Shown: piece by piece, positions 48,461-60,107 of the stretch
How the letters are laid out: the number at the start of each line of letters is the position of its first letter
Numbering within the stretch: the stretch's first letter is position 1
DNA from: Ascochyta rabiei
Lineage: Eukaryota > Ascomycota > Dothideomycetes > Pleosporales > Didymellaceae
Direction: 5' to 3'
Length of the DNA stretch: 64,000 nt
Assembly (NCBI RefSeq): GCF_004011695.2
Contig: NC_082425.1
Span: 868,001-932,000 of the forward strand
Translations under genes and position numbers: made by a program
Notes under the pieces: generated by a model
The model's database searches: none
Told to the model about the DNA's origin: nothing
The model's input: only the letters and a program-made list of their open reading frames with translations

Positions 48461-49504
48461 ATGGCGGCAATGATGCCGAGCGCTTCGACGTCTAATGCGG
48501 TCTACGACAACGACGCGGTGGAGCGGGACCTGATTGACCCTGATGATGGTACGTTGCAGCTGCCTATGGCATGGCATAGCATAGCATAGCCTGGCATGGC
48601 ATAGCCTGGCGTATGCACAATGCACGGCAACACCAAGCTAACGGCTCCCAGCGACTCTCGACGACCTCGACGACCCACTGCAGGGAACTTCGGACCGCGC
48701 TCCGCTCACGGGAAGAATTGCGCCCGGCGGTGCCAACGCGCAGTCGTACTTGACATCGAGCATCCCTGGCGAGGACCGCCGTGCACCCACCAACACCATC
48801 GACGAGACGGTATGGGAGACGCTGTCGCGCGACCTGCTTGCCATCTGGGAGAAGCTGAAGCAGGTGCTGTACCCCAAGTACCTGCTTGGCGGCATCATGC
48901 AGCAGGGCGGGGGCATAGCAGCCGCTGAGCGCGGTGAAGCAGAGGGCTTCGGTGGGGGCATTAGGAACCTGGCAGGCCGATGGCCAGATGCAGATGTTCT
49001 CCTGCAGGCCGGTATGAGCGAGGGCCTGCGGGACTGGGACCTGTGGGGTCCCCTCATCTTCTGTTTGCTGCTCAGTTTGTTCCTCTCGCGGGGAGCAAAG
49101 GACTCGCAGAGGGATCTCGTCTTCTCCGGCATCTTCGCCATGGTGTGGATCGGCGAAGCTGTCGTGACGCTGCAGATCAAACTTCTGGGAGGAAACATGT
49201 ACGTGTTGTTGGATGTAGTCACCCTCCACGGCCAGTTTGCTGATAAACCTCCAGTGCCTTCTTCCAGTCCGTCTCGATCATCGGCTACACGCTCTTCCCA
49301 CTCGTCATCGCGTCCCTCCTCAGTGCAGTCGGCATACCGATGATAGTCAGAATACCAGTGTATCTTGTGCTTATTGCATGGTCATTAGCAGCAGGAGTCA
49401 GCATCATGGGCGGCTCTGGAGTAGTCAGGAACCGTGTTGGCATCGCAGTATACCCTCTGTTTGTTTTCTACATTGCGCTGGGCTGCATTTGCTTCATCAG
49501 CTGA
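48461..49504 (+). CDS. YIP4: Yip1-domain membrane protein (Yip4/YIPF6 type)
   Basis: Exons 48461-48548, 48652-49198 and 49255-49504 give 294 residues. A hydrophilic N-terminus with DDLDDPLQGTSDRAPLTG is followed by RDLLAIWEKLKQVLYP, DLWGPLIFCLLLSLFLS, FSGIFAMVWIGEAVVTLQIK, FFQSVSIIGYTLFPLVIASL and two more hydrophobic helices, for about five transmembrane segments. These are signatures of the Yip4/YIPF6 branch. Family members sit in Golgi and ER membranes and interact with Rab GTPases in vesicle traffic. The first intron (103 bp) contains CATAGCATAGC/CTGGCATGG repeats. Three Mets lie near the start (MAAMMP); the first is used here. Confidence 0.92.
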
Positions 49505-50291
49505 GTTAGTTGTGTGTAAAGTATGCTGTACTATGCTGTACCAGGCGTTTGGGTGGGTGTCACGGACAGCAAGTCCCGTCTATGACAAGGGATTTTTTTT
49601 TCAAAACCACCAGTAGCTTCTCCAAAATTTCCTCGTAAGCTTTGCTAGCAGGCTTGAGTGAGGACGTGAAGTTGACGTGCCGCTTGGGTCCAAGTTCTAG
49701 ACCCCACTACACTATTGACCTCGTCACATCGACAACACACTCGACAGCCAAGTGCCAGCAATCTGCGCCGTACCGTCCAGTCGCCTCCCCCAACGCGCTT
49801 CCACCCGCGTGCTTCCCTGTTCACGCGTTTCTGCCTAGATTTTGAAGTTGCATGTTTCAAAACGAGCGCATTGTTCTGCAGATCTGAGAAGATAGTCAAA
49901 GGCGCATTGACACGAACCCACCGCGGCAGCGGCTCTTCACCAAACTCGAGCCCGCGACTCTGAACAACACCAGAGTTTGCACGGCACAATTTCGACATTC
50001 ACCCGGCCAACATACTTACACTGCTCTGGGCGTGAAGGAGCAGCCGGCCGTAGAGAGCAGCTCATCTCGAGGCTCCGCCGCAGCACCTACGCAAGCTTAC
50101 CGTCACGCTACCACCCACGCCTGTCACCACCACAAACGCTACTACCATTGCAGTTGAACCCACAATCTCTCAGTGCACGCAGGTACGCATCCCAGGTAGC
50201 ACCAGCCAACACTGCTGTCTTTGCACGACACCGCAATCCGCCTCTCCGACCCCTCACATAGCGCGGTCTCACAGCAGTCGACACAGCCAAC
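49505..50291. other. Intergenic region upstream of the Ran-binding protein gene
   Basis: 3' region of YIP4 and promoter of the next gene. No gene seen. Confidence 0.5.
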
Positions 50292-52042
50292 ATGGGCTCA
50301 TCGGAGCAGCAAGATTTGGCACCGGATGCCTCAAAAGCTGCCGTCTCGCCAGCACGCAGCGACAAGAGCAGCGACAGTGAGGGCAGGCCGGTCCGCGAGA
50401 AATTCTCCAAGACGAGCATTGATGCCACCGCAAATCCCATACCGAACCTACGGCAAACCACGACAAACAAAGCAAACGGCAGTGTGCAGCCAGGAAGCCG
50501 CAGCGCATCAGGATCAGACAGCGAGCGCGGACGGTTACGGAGGAAGCGCAGCCGAGAAGATCTTGGGGATGATGTTGAGGCAGACCAGCAACCTGACAAG
50601 AAGCAAGAACGACTAGAGAGGTCCTCGGCGAAGCCTGAGAGGCATGTGCGCAAGCGATCGAGAGATCTCACCAAGGACCTTGAGGCTGGGGCCCTGGCCA
50701 AACCCACGTCTAGCTCCGTTTCCAGGATCGAAGAAACTGATGCTGAGATGGCGTCTCCGAGCAAGGATGCATCGAAGCCAACAGATGCCAAATCTTCCAC
50801 CGGTTCAAGCCCAAAGAACAAGCGCCCACGCGACGAGACGGAGGGCTCCGAGGCCCCTGAAGTAAGCACAAAGGACGCGCCTGTAAACGGCCAAACAGCC
50901 TCGAAGGCAGGAGACGAGCGCGAATCGAAACGAGTGCGGGACAAAGAAGAAGCCAAGCCTCCGACCCCCATTCCTGCTGGCAGCGGGTTCGCGAATACGT
51001 CTGCAGCATCTCCATTCGCCGCCATGGCTGCAAAGCCTGCAGCACCCAAGGCCTCTGACAAGACGGAAGCTCTACCCCAGACATCGGAGGACAAGTTTAA
51101 GGCTTCCGCATTTGGCAGCTTAGCAAACTCGAGCACTTCGCCTTTCGGTGGATTTGCTGCTGTTGCTAAGTCGGGATCTCAGTTTGGCGGTGCACCCAGA
51201 CTCAGCTCCTTTGCCTCGCCCTCGGCAACTTCATCCACACCAACAACGTCTTCTGGAAGTGGTTTTGGCTCGCTGGGCGGTGCTAAGACCAGCTTTGGCA
51301 GTGGGAGTATCTTCGGTGGTGCATCAAGCAGCCCCTTTGGCGGCTCTTTTGCCTCGAAGCCGCCCAGCACTACTTCGTTCGCAACACCAGGTGCTCCAGG
51401 CATCACCGGTCTTAGCTCGAAGCCTGAGCGCGCTTTTGGTGCCCCTGGCGACAAAGTACAGGAGGATGGCTCCGACCAGGACGATGACGACGCAGACAAG
51501 ACAGAAAAGGATGCAGACGAAGATCAGCGGCCAAGCGCGTCTCTGTCTAGTGCAGCCCGTAAGTGTCGTACACTGCCAACTCAATCCCTTTCTAACATTG
51601 TACCAGCCAAGGAGACAGGCGAAGAGAACGAAACTTCGGCATGGATCGGTCGCGCAAAGCTATATACCATGGATGGCGAAGGTAAGGAGCGAGGGTGGAA
51701 AGAACGTGGCGTCGGTAACATCAAGCTCAACGTTACCCTGGACGAGCCACGAAAAGCACGCTTTGTTCTGCGTGCGGATGGCACACACCGTCTCATCTTG
51801 AACGCTGCCGTCACAAAGCAATTGGTCTTTGGCGCAGACTCGCAAGGGGCAAAGCCCAAGGACGGTCGGCTGCTGTTCAACTCGCCAAACGCAGACGGGA
51901 ACTTGGAGATGCATCTTCTCAAGGTATGTTCTAAGTAGATGTCTCCGTGTCGTCACACTGTTAACAATGCACGCAGCTGAAGTCGGAACGCGCCGTTGAG
52001 CTCTGGGAGCAGGTCGCCAAGGTTCAAGAAGAGGAGCTGTAG
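50292..52042 (+). CDS. Ran-binding nuclear transport cofactor, Yrb2/Hba1/RanBP3 type
   Basis: Exons 50292-51558, 51607-51923 and 51977-52042 give 549 residues. The N-terminus contains EGRPVREKFSKTSIDA, a motif seen near the start of this family, and several basic clusters (RRKRSR, KNKRPR) that could be nuclear localisation signals. A central region has scattered FG dipeptides (SAFGSL, SPFGGF, SQFGGA, SIFGGA). An acidic stretch (QDDDDADKTEKDADEDQ) precedes a C-terminal Ran-binding domain (AKLYTMDGEGKERGWKERGV, VLRADGTHRLILNA, LLFNSPNADG). Such proteins help CRM1-dependent nuclear export together with Ran-GTP. The first intron is 48 bp and free of stops, so its retention would only insert 16 residues. 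Confidence 0.93.
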
Positions 52043-53462
52043 AATGATTTTTTCCAACAATCACCAGCCGTTCAAGTGACGCACTTCCCCACTTGAATCT
52101 CGACACAACGATACTTCACCCCACGTCAGACACATGTTAGGTTTGCACTTTGGCAACTGCCTGTACGCAGTGTTGGATTCCGCATTCGCAATCGACTTGC
52201 ATACATGTCTGATTTCAGCGACGCCTGCAAACATAGCCCTGTTGCATGGACTTGGGAAGACTTGGTCGGTCAGTTTAGCAATGAAAAAGCATATTGTACT
52301 CCAATACACCCACGTTTTCCAGGCATGTCTTTAGACAACAGACACCGACACGTGTCCACATAACCCTACGCATCTAATCACGGCGTTAGCATAACACCAC
52401 AGCGCTACCCAACTCCGATCTCGAATGCTTGCTTCTTCCTGCGTTCACCCCCCAAACGGCCTCCCCTTGCCGAGCCCAGGAGCCGCCTCATCCTAGTCGC
52501 GCACTGCACCGTACGACGAGGAATCCTTCGCCTCGGATCCGAAGCCACGCAGCGCGCATCGGGCCACGGTTACACGCCCCTGCACGGCGAATTCTTCCTT
52601 GGCACGACGACACGGCAGTTTCGCATCTCGATAGCTAGGATGGCGATGTTAGAGTGGCAGATCGCTGGTTGCACAGGACTGAAGGGGGGCAATGGGGAGA
52701 GTGTTTTCGACGAGGGGCTGTGCTGTGTGGTGCGATGATTGTGGTGCTGGGATAGATAGCCTCATCATCTTTGCATCGTCGTCGCCATCCGTGGGTTGAC
52801 TCCACGCCGTCAAAGCTCCCATGTCCCGTCAGCCAGAAATTGCTTTTTCCGCACCGTACCGCACCGCAAGGAAACCAGCATGCATATACCGACAATAGCC
52901 CACACACCTAGATCTCACAGAAAGAACAGCATGACTAAGCTCCCAGGGTCTGTGATATATGCATGCTTCCGATTCGTTATCGCTGTGGATCCGCCGAGCG
53001 TGATTAGGGTTAAGATCAGGATCAGGATCAGGAAGACAAAATGATGCGCCGCAGCGATGCAGATGCGCGACTTGCTGGCATGGATGATGCGAGATAAATG
53101 CGCAAAAGGATTTTGGGGGGCGGTGGGCGGTGAGCGTGACCCCGTTGATGGGATGTGCACATGTGGATATATGAATGTGTACAGACAGGCCGACCCAGTG
53201 GGCTGGGTTTGCGTCAAAGTTTCGAGTCCTTGTACTGCCTTTTGAGACGGCTAGGAGCTGGACAAAGCTTCGGGTTGTGATTCTCGCTGGAGTTGAAATT
53301 CTTTCTGTAAAGACGCGAATGGACAAGGCGAACGACTGGCTTCAAACGGCTCTCACTTTTCCATCGCTCATCTCAGATCGATCTCCAAACGTCTCTGGCC
53401 GACCCTACCACCTTTGTCCAAGCCTGGAACGACTTCGACTATCGTACAGAAACCTCGCCATC
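52043..53462. other. Intergenic region with no supported gene
   Basis: About 1.4 kb. Open frames are short and mirror each other. A GATCAG run occurs at about 53013-53033. The last part may be the promoter of the two-exon hypothetical gene. Confidence 0.5.
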
Positions 53463-53920
53463 ATGTTTGTGCCAATGCCCCCACGCCCAGCGGATGTCTA
53501 CACCATACGAATCGCAGACCACGAAGCGCAGACCAGCCTTTCAATGTCTCTACGAAAACTCGTTACAGCCGCTGGTGGGACGTTCATGATCAGCTTGATG
53601 GAGGGGCCGGGCTTCATGTAAGCCTCAGTCGCGAACCAAAAGACATATCATAGGCTAACACCACCAACAGTTTCAGAATGCCTACCACTGCGCCCTGCCC
53701 ACTCACATCGTTCATTCACGGGGGCCTCCTGGAGGAAGGTTGCATACATGTCAGCAAGATGAGGCTTGGTGAAGAAAAGGAGCCGAAGAAAAAGGATGGT
53801 GGACTGTCGGCTGAGGAAGAATCGAGTGACGCTGAGTCCGTGGAGGAGGAGGATGTGGGTCATCCGGGCTTGAGGATGCAGTGGAATTGGACTGAGCTGA
53901 ACAAAGACAGGGCAAACTGA
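53463..53920 (+). CDS. Hypothetical small two-exon protein
   Basis: Exons 53463-53617 and 53671-53920 give 134 residues if translation starts at MFVPMPPRPADVY. The intron (53 bp) has a GTAAGC donor, GCTAACAC branch and CAACAG acceptor, and joins the frames exactly, which is the main support for the gene. The C-terminal half is charged (EEKEPKKKDGG, AEEESSDAESVEEEDVG) and ends with MQWNWTELNKDRAN. No family is recognised and there is no signal peptide. The same frame stays open upstream to 53175, so an earlier start, for example the MDKANDW Met, is possible. Confidence 0.6.
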
Positions 53921-54120
53921 GATGAGACGGCGATGAAGATGTATTTGTATGGGAGCGAGGCGTTCGGGATACAAGCGCTTGATAATGGTATTAATGTCTT
54001 ATGTGACCGCAGCTGTATCGATCGTTGAGTTTGTTGCGTACTGTGCGAAACGATCATGGCGCAATGCATGTTGTCGTATGGCTTTGAAGCTGCAGATGAA
54101 CTGCTAAGGGCTGTTGACGT

Positions 54121-55203
54121 CTACTGCTTCTTGGCGTCACGCTCTGCTTTCCTCAAAGCGCGGTTGCGGATATCGACGTGCATGCCACGGTTGACCTTGA
54201 CGACAACATGCGACCTCTCGCCAAGGAACCTCGACAAGAACCACTGCATCAAACCATGGCTCCAGTAGGGTGTGCTTGTGAAGGCAACGTTTTGCGCACC
54301 GCCCGAGCGGCCAATCTTGCCGAGCGCAGCCTTGACGAATTGCTTGGGATTGGGTACAAGGGCAGATGGCTTGCGAATCTTGGACATTGCGGTAGTGATG
54401 AGATGCGACTGCACGCACTGAACATGCACACCGTACGGCTGGAGCTCAGAGCCGAGGGCAGTGGACCACTGCTGCAAGAAGGCCTTGCTTCCAGAGTACG
54501 TTGCCAGAAGAGGTGTGGGAAAGAAGCCACCGAACGAGGCCATGGTGAGGACAAGACCGCGCTTGCGCTCGACCATGCCGGGGGTGATGAGCTGGGTGAC
54601 GCGTAGGGTAGCCATGCAATTGATGACGATGATGTCATTCATCTCCTGCTTGGGCGTCTCGTTGAAAGGCACAGGAATGTTGTGGCTCAGACCGACGTTG
54701 TTGACTAGGATGGAAACGTCCAGTCCCTCGACGAGCTTGGCCAACTTTGTGTAATCGGCATCTTTGTTCTGCGCAAAGTCCATGGCCAGAGTCTTGACGG
54801 CGGTCTTGGGACCATATTTGGAGGAGATGTCGGCGGAGAGGGAATCGAGCTTGGACTGGGTGCGCGAGACGAGGATCAGGTTGTAGCCCTTGGCCGCAAG
54901 TGAAAGAGCGAATTCCTTGCCAATGCCATCAGAGGCACCAGTGATGAGTGCCCAGGTACCACGGGGACCGAATTCGGAGAGCTGTGCCAATCGATGAGTT
55001 CACATTGCATCTCTGCGCGAGGAGTGAGGGGCACCTACAGCCTTGCCGGGGAGGACAAACAAGCTCAACAGGACGCGGACGGTGCTGACAATGGGTGCGG
55101 CGAAAGATACAATGCCAACGAGGAGGAAGGCCGAGAACGCGGCCTGCACCAGAGAGTTGCTGGCTTCAACGCGAACACCGAGCGGAGCGAAGAGGCCGTC
55201 CAT
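54121..55203 (-). CDS. IFA38: Very-long-chain 3-oxoacyl-CoA reductase
   Basis: Exons 55203-55039 and 54981-54121 (intron 57 bp) give 341 residues, matching the yeast enzyme's length. An N-terminal membrane segment (about residues 18-52) precedes a short-chain dehydrogenase fold with TGASDGIG (69-76), NNVG and a catalytic Ser204, Tyr217, Lys221 set (TYSGSK). The C-terminus ends AKKQ, resembling a dilysine ER-retrieval signal. The enzyme reduces 3-ketoacyl-CoA with NADPH in microsomal fatty-acid elongation. The start ATG at 55203 lies in a strong context (CCCACCATGG). It is divergent from RPS11 with 273 bp between starts. Confidence 0.95.
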
Positions 55204-55476
55204 GGTGGGCAATTATGGAACTACAGCAAAGAAACGTCCGGACTATCGTTGCCAACAAGTCAAAGCTGCTCCTTCCGAATTGCTGACCCCAAGTTCCGCT
55301 AGCGTGGCCGAGGCTCCATCGATTGGGCTGATTTGTGCTTGCCAAGCGCGGGCTGGAACAACTTGTCTCCATCGCTCCCTCCGTCCACTAAGCGAATAAG
55401 CGAATTTCGACGTGCCAAAGTGCAGCGAAACCTCACGAAGACCGTACCGACCGTCAACTAACCAACGACAGCAACC
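55204..55476. promoter_or_regulatory. Shared divergent promoter region of IFA38 and RPS11
   Basis: A 273-bp intergenic region between two highly conserved divergent genes. No clear TATA box was seen. Confidence 0.5.
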
Positions 55477-56161
55477 ATGGCTACCGAGCTCACGTACGTC
55501 GAATGCGCAATCCACGATGCTGCGATCAATTGCTAATCATCCAACAGTGTCCAGTCGGAGCGCGCTTACCAGAAGCAGGTACGACAGACGTTCTGCGACA
55601 CACATCTCGACCTCGAATGCTAATGCGCTGCGATAGCCTCACATCTTCCAGAACCACAAGGCCGGCGGTCCTCGCAAGAACACCCGCACCAGGAGATGGT
55701 ATAAGGATGTTGGTCTGGGTTTCCGTACCCCCAAGACCGCCATCGAGGGTACCTACATCGACAAGAAGTGCCCTTTCACCGGCATGGTCTCCATCCGTGG
55801 CCGTATCCTCACCGGTACCGTCATGTCCACCAAGATGCACCGTACGTACCTCTCCACCGACACCGCCGAATCGCAAAATAAGACCGAGGCTGGAATGTGG
55901 TCATACGATCGGGCAACACGCTGACAGCACGCAGGCACCTTGATCATCCGTCGTGAATACCTCCACTTCATCCCCAAGTACTCCCGTTACGAGAAGCGCC
56001 ACAAGAACCTCGCCGCCCACGTCTCCCCCGCTTTCCGTGTCGAGCCCGGTGACCAGGTCGTCGTTGGCCAGTGCAGGCCCCTCTCCAAGACCGTCCGCTT
56101 CAACGTTCTCCGTGTCCTTCCCCGCAAGGGCCAGGCTGCCAAGCAGTTCTCCAAGTTCTAA
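55477..56161 (+). CDS. RPS11: 40S ribosomal protein S11 (uS17)
   Basis: Exons 55477-55493, 55548-55578, 55637-55841 and 55935-56161 give 159 residues. The product is a full uS17-type protein: [84 protein letters not shown] and [12 protein letters not shown]. The first exons are tiny (17 and 31 bp), as is usual for fungal ribosomal-protein genes. Codon use is strongly biased. It is a component of the small ribosomal subunit. Confidence 0.97.
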
Positions 56162-56815
56162 ATGCATCGGTTGGTGTAACGGATTATGATGAGCAAAAGG
56201 AGGAAGGATGGTTGGGCTGAGCGTGATGGTTTTCGATATGGTCAATACTTCGCATCTGGGTTAAGGAACCGGAGTCCAATGGGCCATGTATGTTTCTCCA
56301 GCTACGATCAATGAAAGTCCTCGGAGGTCAAAAACACCCCGAGGCGGGTCAAAAGTCAGAACGGTTCAGTCGTGTTGGTGATGTGATGGTGATGGTTCTG
56401 ACTCTAGGTTGTGATGGGGGTTGCAGATGGACATGCGTTGTGCAACCATGATGTGGATGACCGCAGCCACCAATTTGCATTGGATCGCAGAGACAATGGC
56501 GTCGCAACGCTGCGTGCTTTGCCTCGACCGAAGTGCAGATCTCTTCCTGTCCTACGTCCTTCTCCAATGCATGTTTACAATCGACCACATCGCATATTGC
56601 CATCCAGCCAACTGTACTGCAACCAACTGACCGTTTTCAAACACTTTCTAATACATGAAAATAAACACTAATTCAACATAATCTAGGGAGATGCCTATTG
56701 AATGCTGCAACGCCAACGTGTGCATTACCTTTTATACCTATGTCAATGCACACGCGCTTTCCATATACACCACAGTATTCCCACTCCACCACTCACTACC
56801 TCTACTGATGCCCCC
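56162..56815. other. Region between convergent RPS11 and ERG28
   Basis: Shared 3' region. No gene or repeat of note seen. Confidence 0.5.
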
Positions 56816-57348
56816 CTACGCCTTCACGTAATACCCCCACTGGCTAAACATCCACAGCAAACTTCCAGTGCTCACAATCACCGGCCCCGCAAGCGGCTTG
56901 CCCCACCTCGTCGTCTTGAAGATGAACCACTCGCTCCCAAAGTGCGCAAACGCAACCACATACGTCCAGATGGCGAGCTGGTAGAAGGCTGGGTTATCGA
57001 TATTGTATGCTGCGTAGAAGCGAATCACAGAGGTCAGGAACGTCCATGTTCCGAACGTGCGCGACGATAGCCAAGTTACGTGCGCGGGCTGCTTGACGGG
57101 CGGGTCGACCGAGGTTGGGTTGTAGACGCGCGAGGTGTAGGTCAGGGTGCTGTAGGCTTGAATTGAGTTGAGCGTCGAGACGAGGGATACCTGGTGTGTG
57201 GTTAGTACAGTACTCCAAAGATGTGGGTCCTGTGCAATTGCAAGCTGTAGAGCTGAGCTGATGTAAGTGGACTGGGACGTACGAAGAGGAGCCATTTGGG
57301 TAGCAGACCCTCGGCTGGTGGGATCCAGGATGATAACGCGGAAGCCAT
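56816..57348 (-). CDS. erg28: Ergosterol biosynthesis scaffold protein Erg28
   Basis: Exons 57348-57283 and 57190-56816 (intron 92 bp) give 146 residues, the usual length. There are four hydrophobic segments, with SLVSTLNSIQAY, SSRTFGTWTFLTSVIRFYAAY, YQLAIWTYVVAFAHFGSEW and FKTTRWGKPLAGPVIVST, all characteristic of Erg28. It sits in the ER membrane and tethers the C-4 demethylation enzymes (Erg25, Erg26, Erg27) of sterol synthesis. Confidence 0.96.
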
Positions 57349-57725
57349 TGGAGCAATTGACGTTTGCGCCGTGTAAAGGGAATTGTCTGACGCGTGATAC
57401 TGCGTGAGTGGTACTGAGACTTGCTTCGGCCTTCGCAGTCGAAAGATATCAGGCGAGGCTCGTGCGCCGGCCCTCAAAACACCATCCAGCAGTAGTCGTC
57501 TTCCACCACTCTCAACGTGATTCTATGCAGCAGCCGTTTTTGGTTCCACTGCAATTCTTTCGTCTTCGGTTACCATGTTGCAGCTCACCCCTGCTCAGCG
57601 CTTACGTTGCACTTCGCAAATCAGTCAGCCGTCAGGCACCCTTAATCCCAGGAGAATGTCAGACCTGAGGAGCTTTCACTGGCTGGAGAGGTGACCCACT
57701 GTCTTCGCATTAACCACTTCTTTCA
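57349..57725. other. Divergent promoter of ERG28 and the HET gene
   Basis: 377 bp between divergent starts. Nothing distinctive seen. Confidence 0.5.
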
Positions 57726-60008
57726 ATGACCACAGACACTGTTGTGCGCGCAGCTCGAGATGATGGGGTCGTGGTCACGACCTACTGTCCTTCTAGGCCG
57801 TATCTCGAAGTGCAAATTCCGGAAAACGTCGCGAGAGTGAGCAGAATAGTGATCCGGTTATCGTCTCGAGATCAAGGTAACAGCATCATCGCTCGCAACG
57901 ACTGACTATCATTGATATCGGCAGGATTTTGCGACGACCAAAATCGAGTCGGCCAGCCAGGCTTCACATGGTTCGAGCTGAACATCGAGACACCCAGTGG
58001 TCGAAACCATATTCCGCGTAGATGCGTCTATCAGAACAAAGCAGGAGTGCCAGAGTGGCAGACTTCTGTCATCGACACCGAAGACGACAGCAGAACATAC
58101 ATCACGCTTCTTAGTGAAATCAGATCGCTTGACATCTTACAGCTTTTCCCTAGGGCACAATTTGTCGGGTGGATGAACTTCGTCTGCAGGGCCGAGATCG
58201 AGGTTCACTGTGTAACATCGCTCGCGTTACCAGAAGCTGCTCCTTCGCTGCGTCCGCGTTACGACGAGCTGGAATTCGATGGCAAGAAGATCCGAGTACT
58301 AGAATTATTACCAGGCTGTGAAGATCAAGCGATTTGCGTTAAGTTCGTTGTCGTGGACCTGCTTGATCCCGGAAATGTTCGTTTCGAGGCACTCTCATAT
58401 TGTTGGGGCCAGTGGAACATCGGCGATTCTGCGCAAGTTCAATGCCTAGAGCAGGACGGAAGTATTAACACAGTACACGTGTCGCCTAGCCTTTGGACCG
58501 CTTTTCTACATCTTCGGGACTCAACCGCTGTGCGTGTCTTATGGGCAGATCAACTGTGTATCAACCAAACAGACAAAGCGGAGCTGGCACGCCAGGTCAG
58601 CATCATGGGCCAAATATACTCAGGAGCTGAGCGTGTCATTGTCTGGCTCGGTGGAGGGGATGCTGACGTGGAGCGCTCGATCGACACCGTCAATAGGCTC
58701 ATTCCTCAATATGTGGAACCAAGCGAAGAGGAACTAAGAGAAGGAACCATCGTGGTGAGGCTCCCAGGTGTCAGTGTGGACAGTCTCCCGCAGGCAGAGG
58801 TAAATCGAGTCCTATCGCTTCCTTGGTTTTGGAGAGTCTGGGTCATACAAGAAGTGTGGCTGGGTCGCCAGCGGACCTTCATGTACGGCCGTCGCACCTT
58901 GAAGTGGAACACGATCCGCAAAGCAAACGCATGGTCGAAATATGGTAGCTTCGAAGTGCCAGGACAGCAGCATACCAACCTACCACTCATCTGGGCCAGC
59001 TTTGCTGAAATGACGCAGTTACCAGTACCGCATGAGAGCGAGGCAAGATGGTCAGGAAAGACTTCGTTGGAAGACAACCTTCTTCCATTAGTTATTCAAG
59101 GCATGGATCTGGAAGCATCTGACCCCAGAGATCACGTCTTTGGTTTTCTTGGTCTCTTCGGGGGAAGCCATCCAGGGTCGCAAACGCTAGACCAACTGAT
59201 ATATCCGGACTACCACAAATCCGTGAGTGATGTCTTCGTCGACTTCACTCTTTGGTGGATACTTCGCAACAGATCACTCGACATATTGTCCGCAATCCAG
59301 GCCATCAAAGGACGGACCTGGCAAACCCTAGGTTGCACCGCCTCCTCAAAAGTCTCGCCTCATGATCAGCCACCCATGGACCACCCATCTTGGGCAATGT
59401 GGTATTCCGGCAAGCACAAGTGGGCAACCGAGTCGCTTGGACGTGCTGCAGGCTGTCGAGTTACGGGAGACACTGAACCAGACGTCTCGCTCGTCGCGCG
59501 GGAAGGCTCTCAACGGAAGCATCTCAAGCTGCAAGGCTATCAGCTAGGCCAGATCCAGAAGATCGAACCTTACCTGCTAAGGGATGGATTTTCTTTAGAA
59601 ACGCTGCAGGCTTACAACCGTGTATTTGATGTCTCGGGGCAGCGGAGAGTCTACAACACCCCGGTTACTGAGGCATTCAATGGCTACAAAAAGGGCTGGG
59701 ATGATCCTTTGCTACATTGGATAGCGCACCGCCACGGGCAGTGCGTACCGGCTGCTCTTCCATGCCTCGATAAGTGTTTCTTCTGGATAAAGGACGACTT
59801 GAAGGGTTTGTGTCCCGCAGACACCAAGCCTGGAGACATAGTGGTTGTGCTCTACGGTGGATCTGTCCCGTATATTCTTCGGGAAACGGAGGCTGAGGGA
59901 CACTACGCTTTCATTGGGGAATGCTATGTTGAGGGAAAGATGAAGGAGAACCTTTTAACGCCCTTTGAAGAAGCAGGAGCGTCAAAGAAAGTGTTCGTTC
60001 TTGTTTGA
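57726..60008 (+). CDS. Heterokaryon-incompatibility (HET) domain protein with an N-terminal beta-sandwich-like module
   Basis: Exons 57726-57876 and 57925-60008 (intron 48 bp, GTAACA/GCAG) give 744 residues. The HET domain has its three usual blocks: FEALSYCWG (about 204), LWADQLCINQ (about 255) and RVWVIQEVW (about 353). Before it lies a module of about 150 residues (VSRIVIRLSSRDQGF, FTWFELNIE, PRAQFVGWMNFVCRAEIEV). It resembles a domain I associate with other fungal multidomain proteins, but I cannot name it with certainty. The C-terminal part (about 560-740) contains GDIVVVLYGGSVPYILRE and YAFIGECYVEG, common at the end of HET proteins. HET proteins mediate programmed cell death on non-self recognition; the partner here is unknown. 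Confidence 0.93.
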
Positions 60009-60107
60009 TCACCCCACCATCGCTTCGCTTCTCCGCTTTGGTGGTCATCTGGGCGATCCGGCTCAAGCCTACAAGTAGCTTACATCCCATACTTGCAACA
60101 TCTAGTC

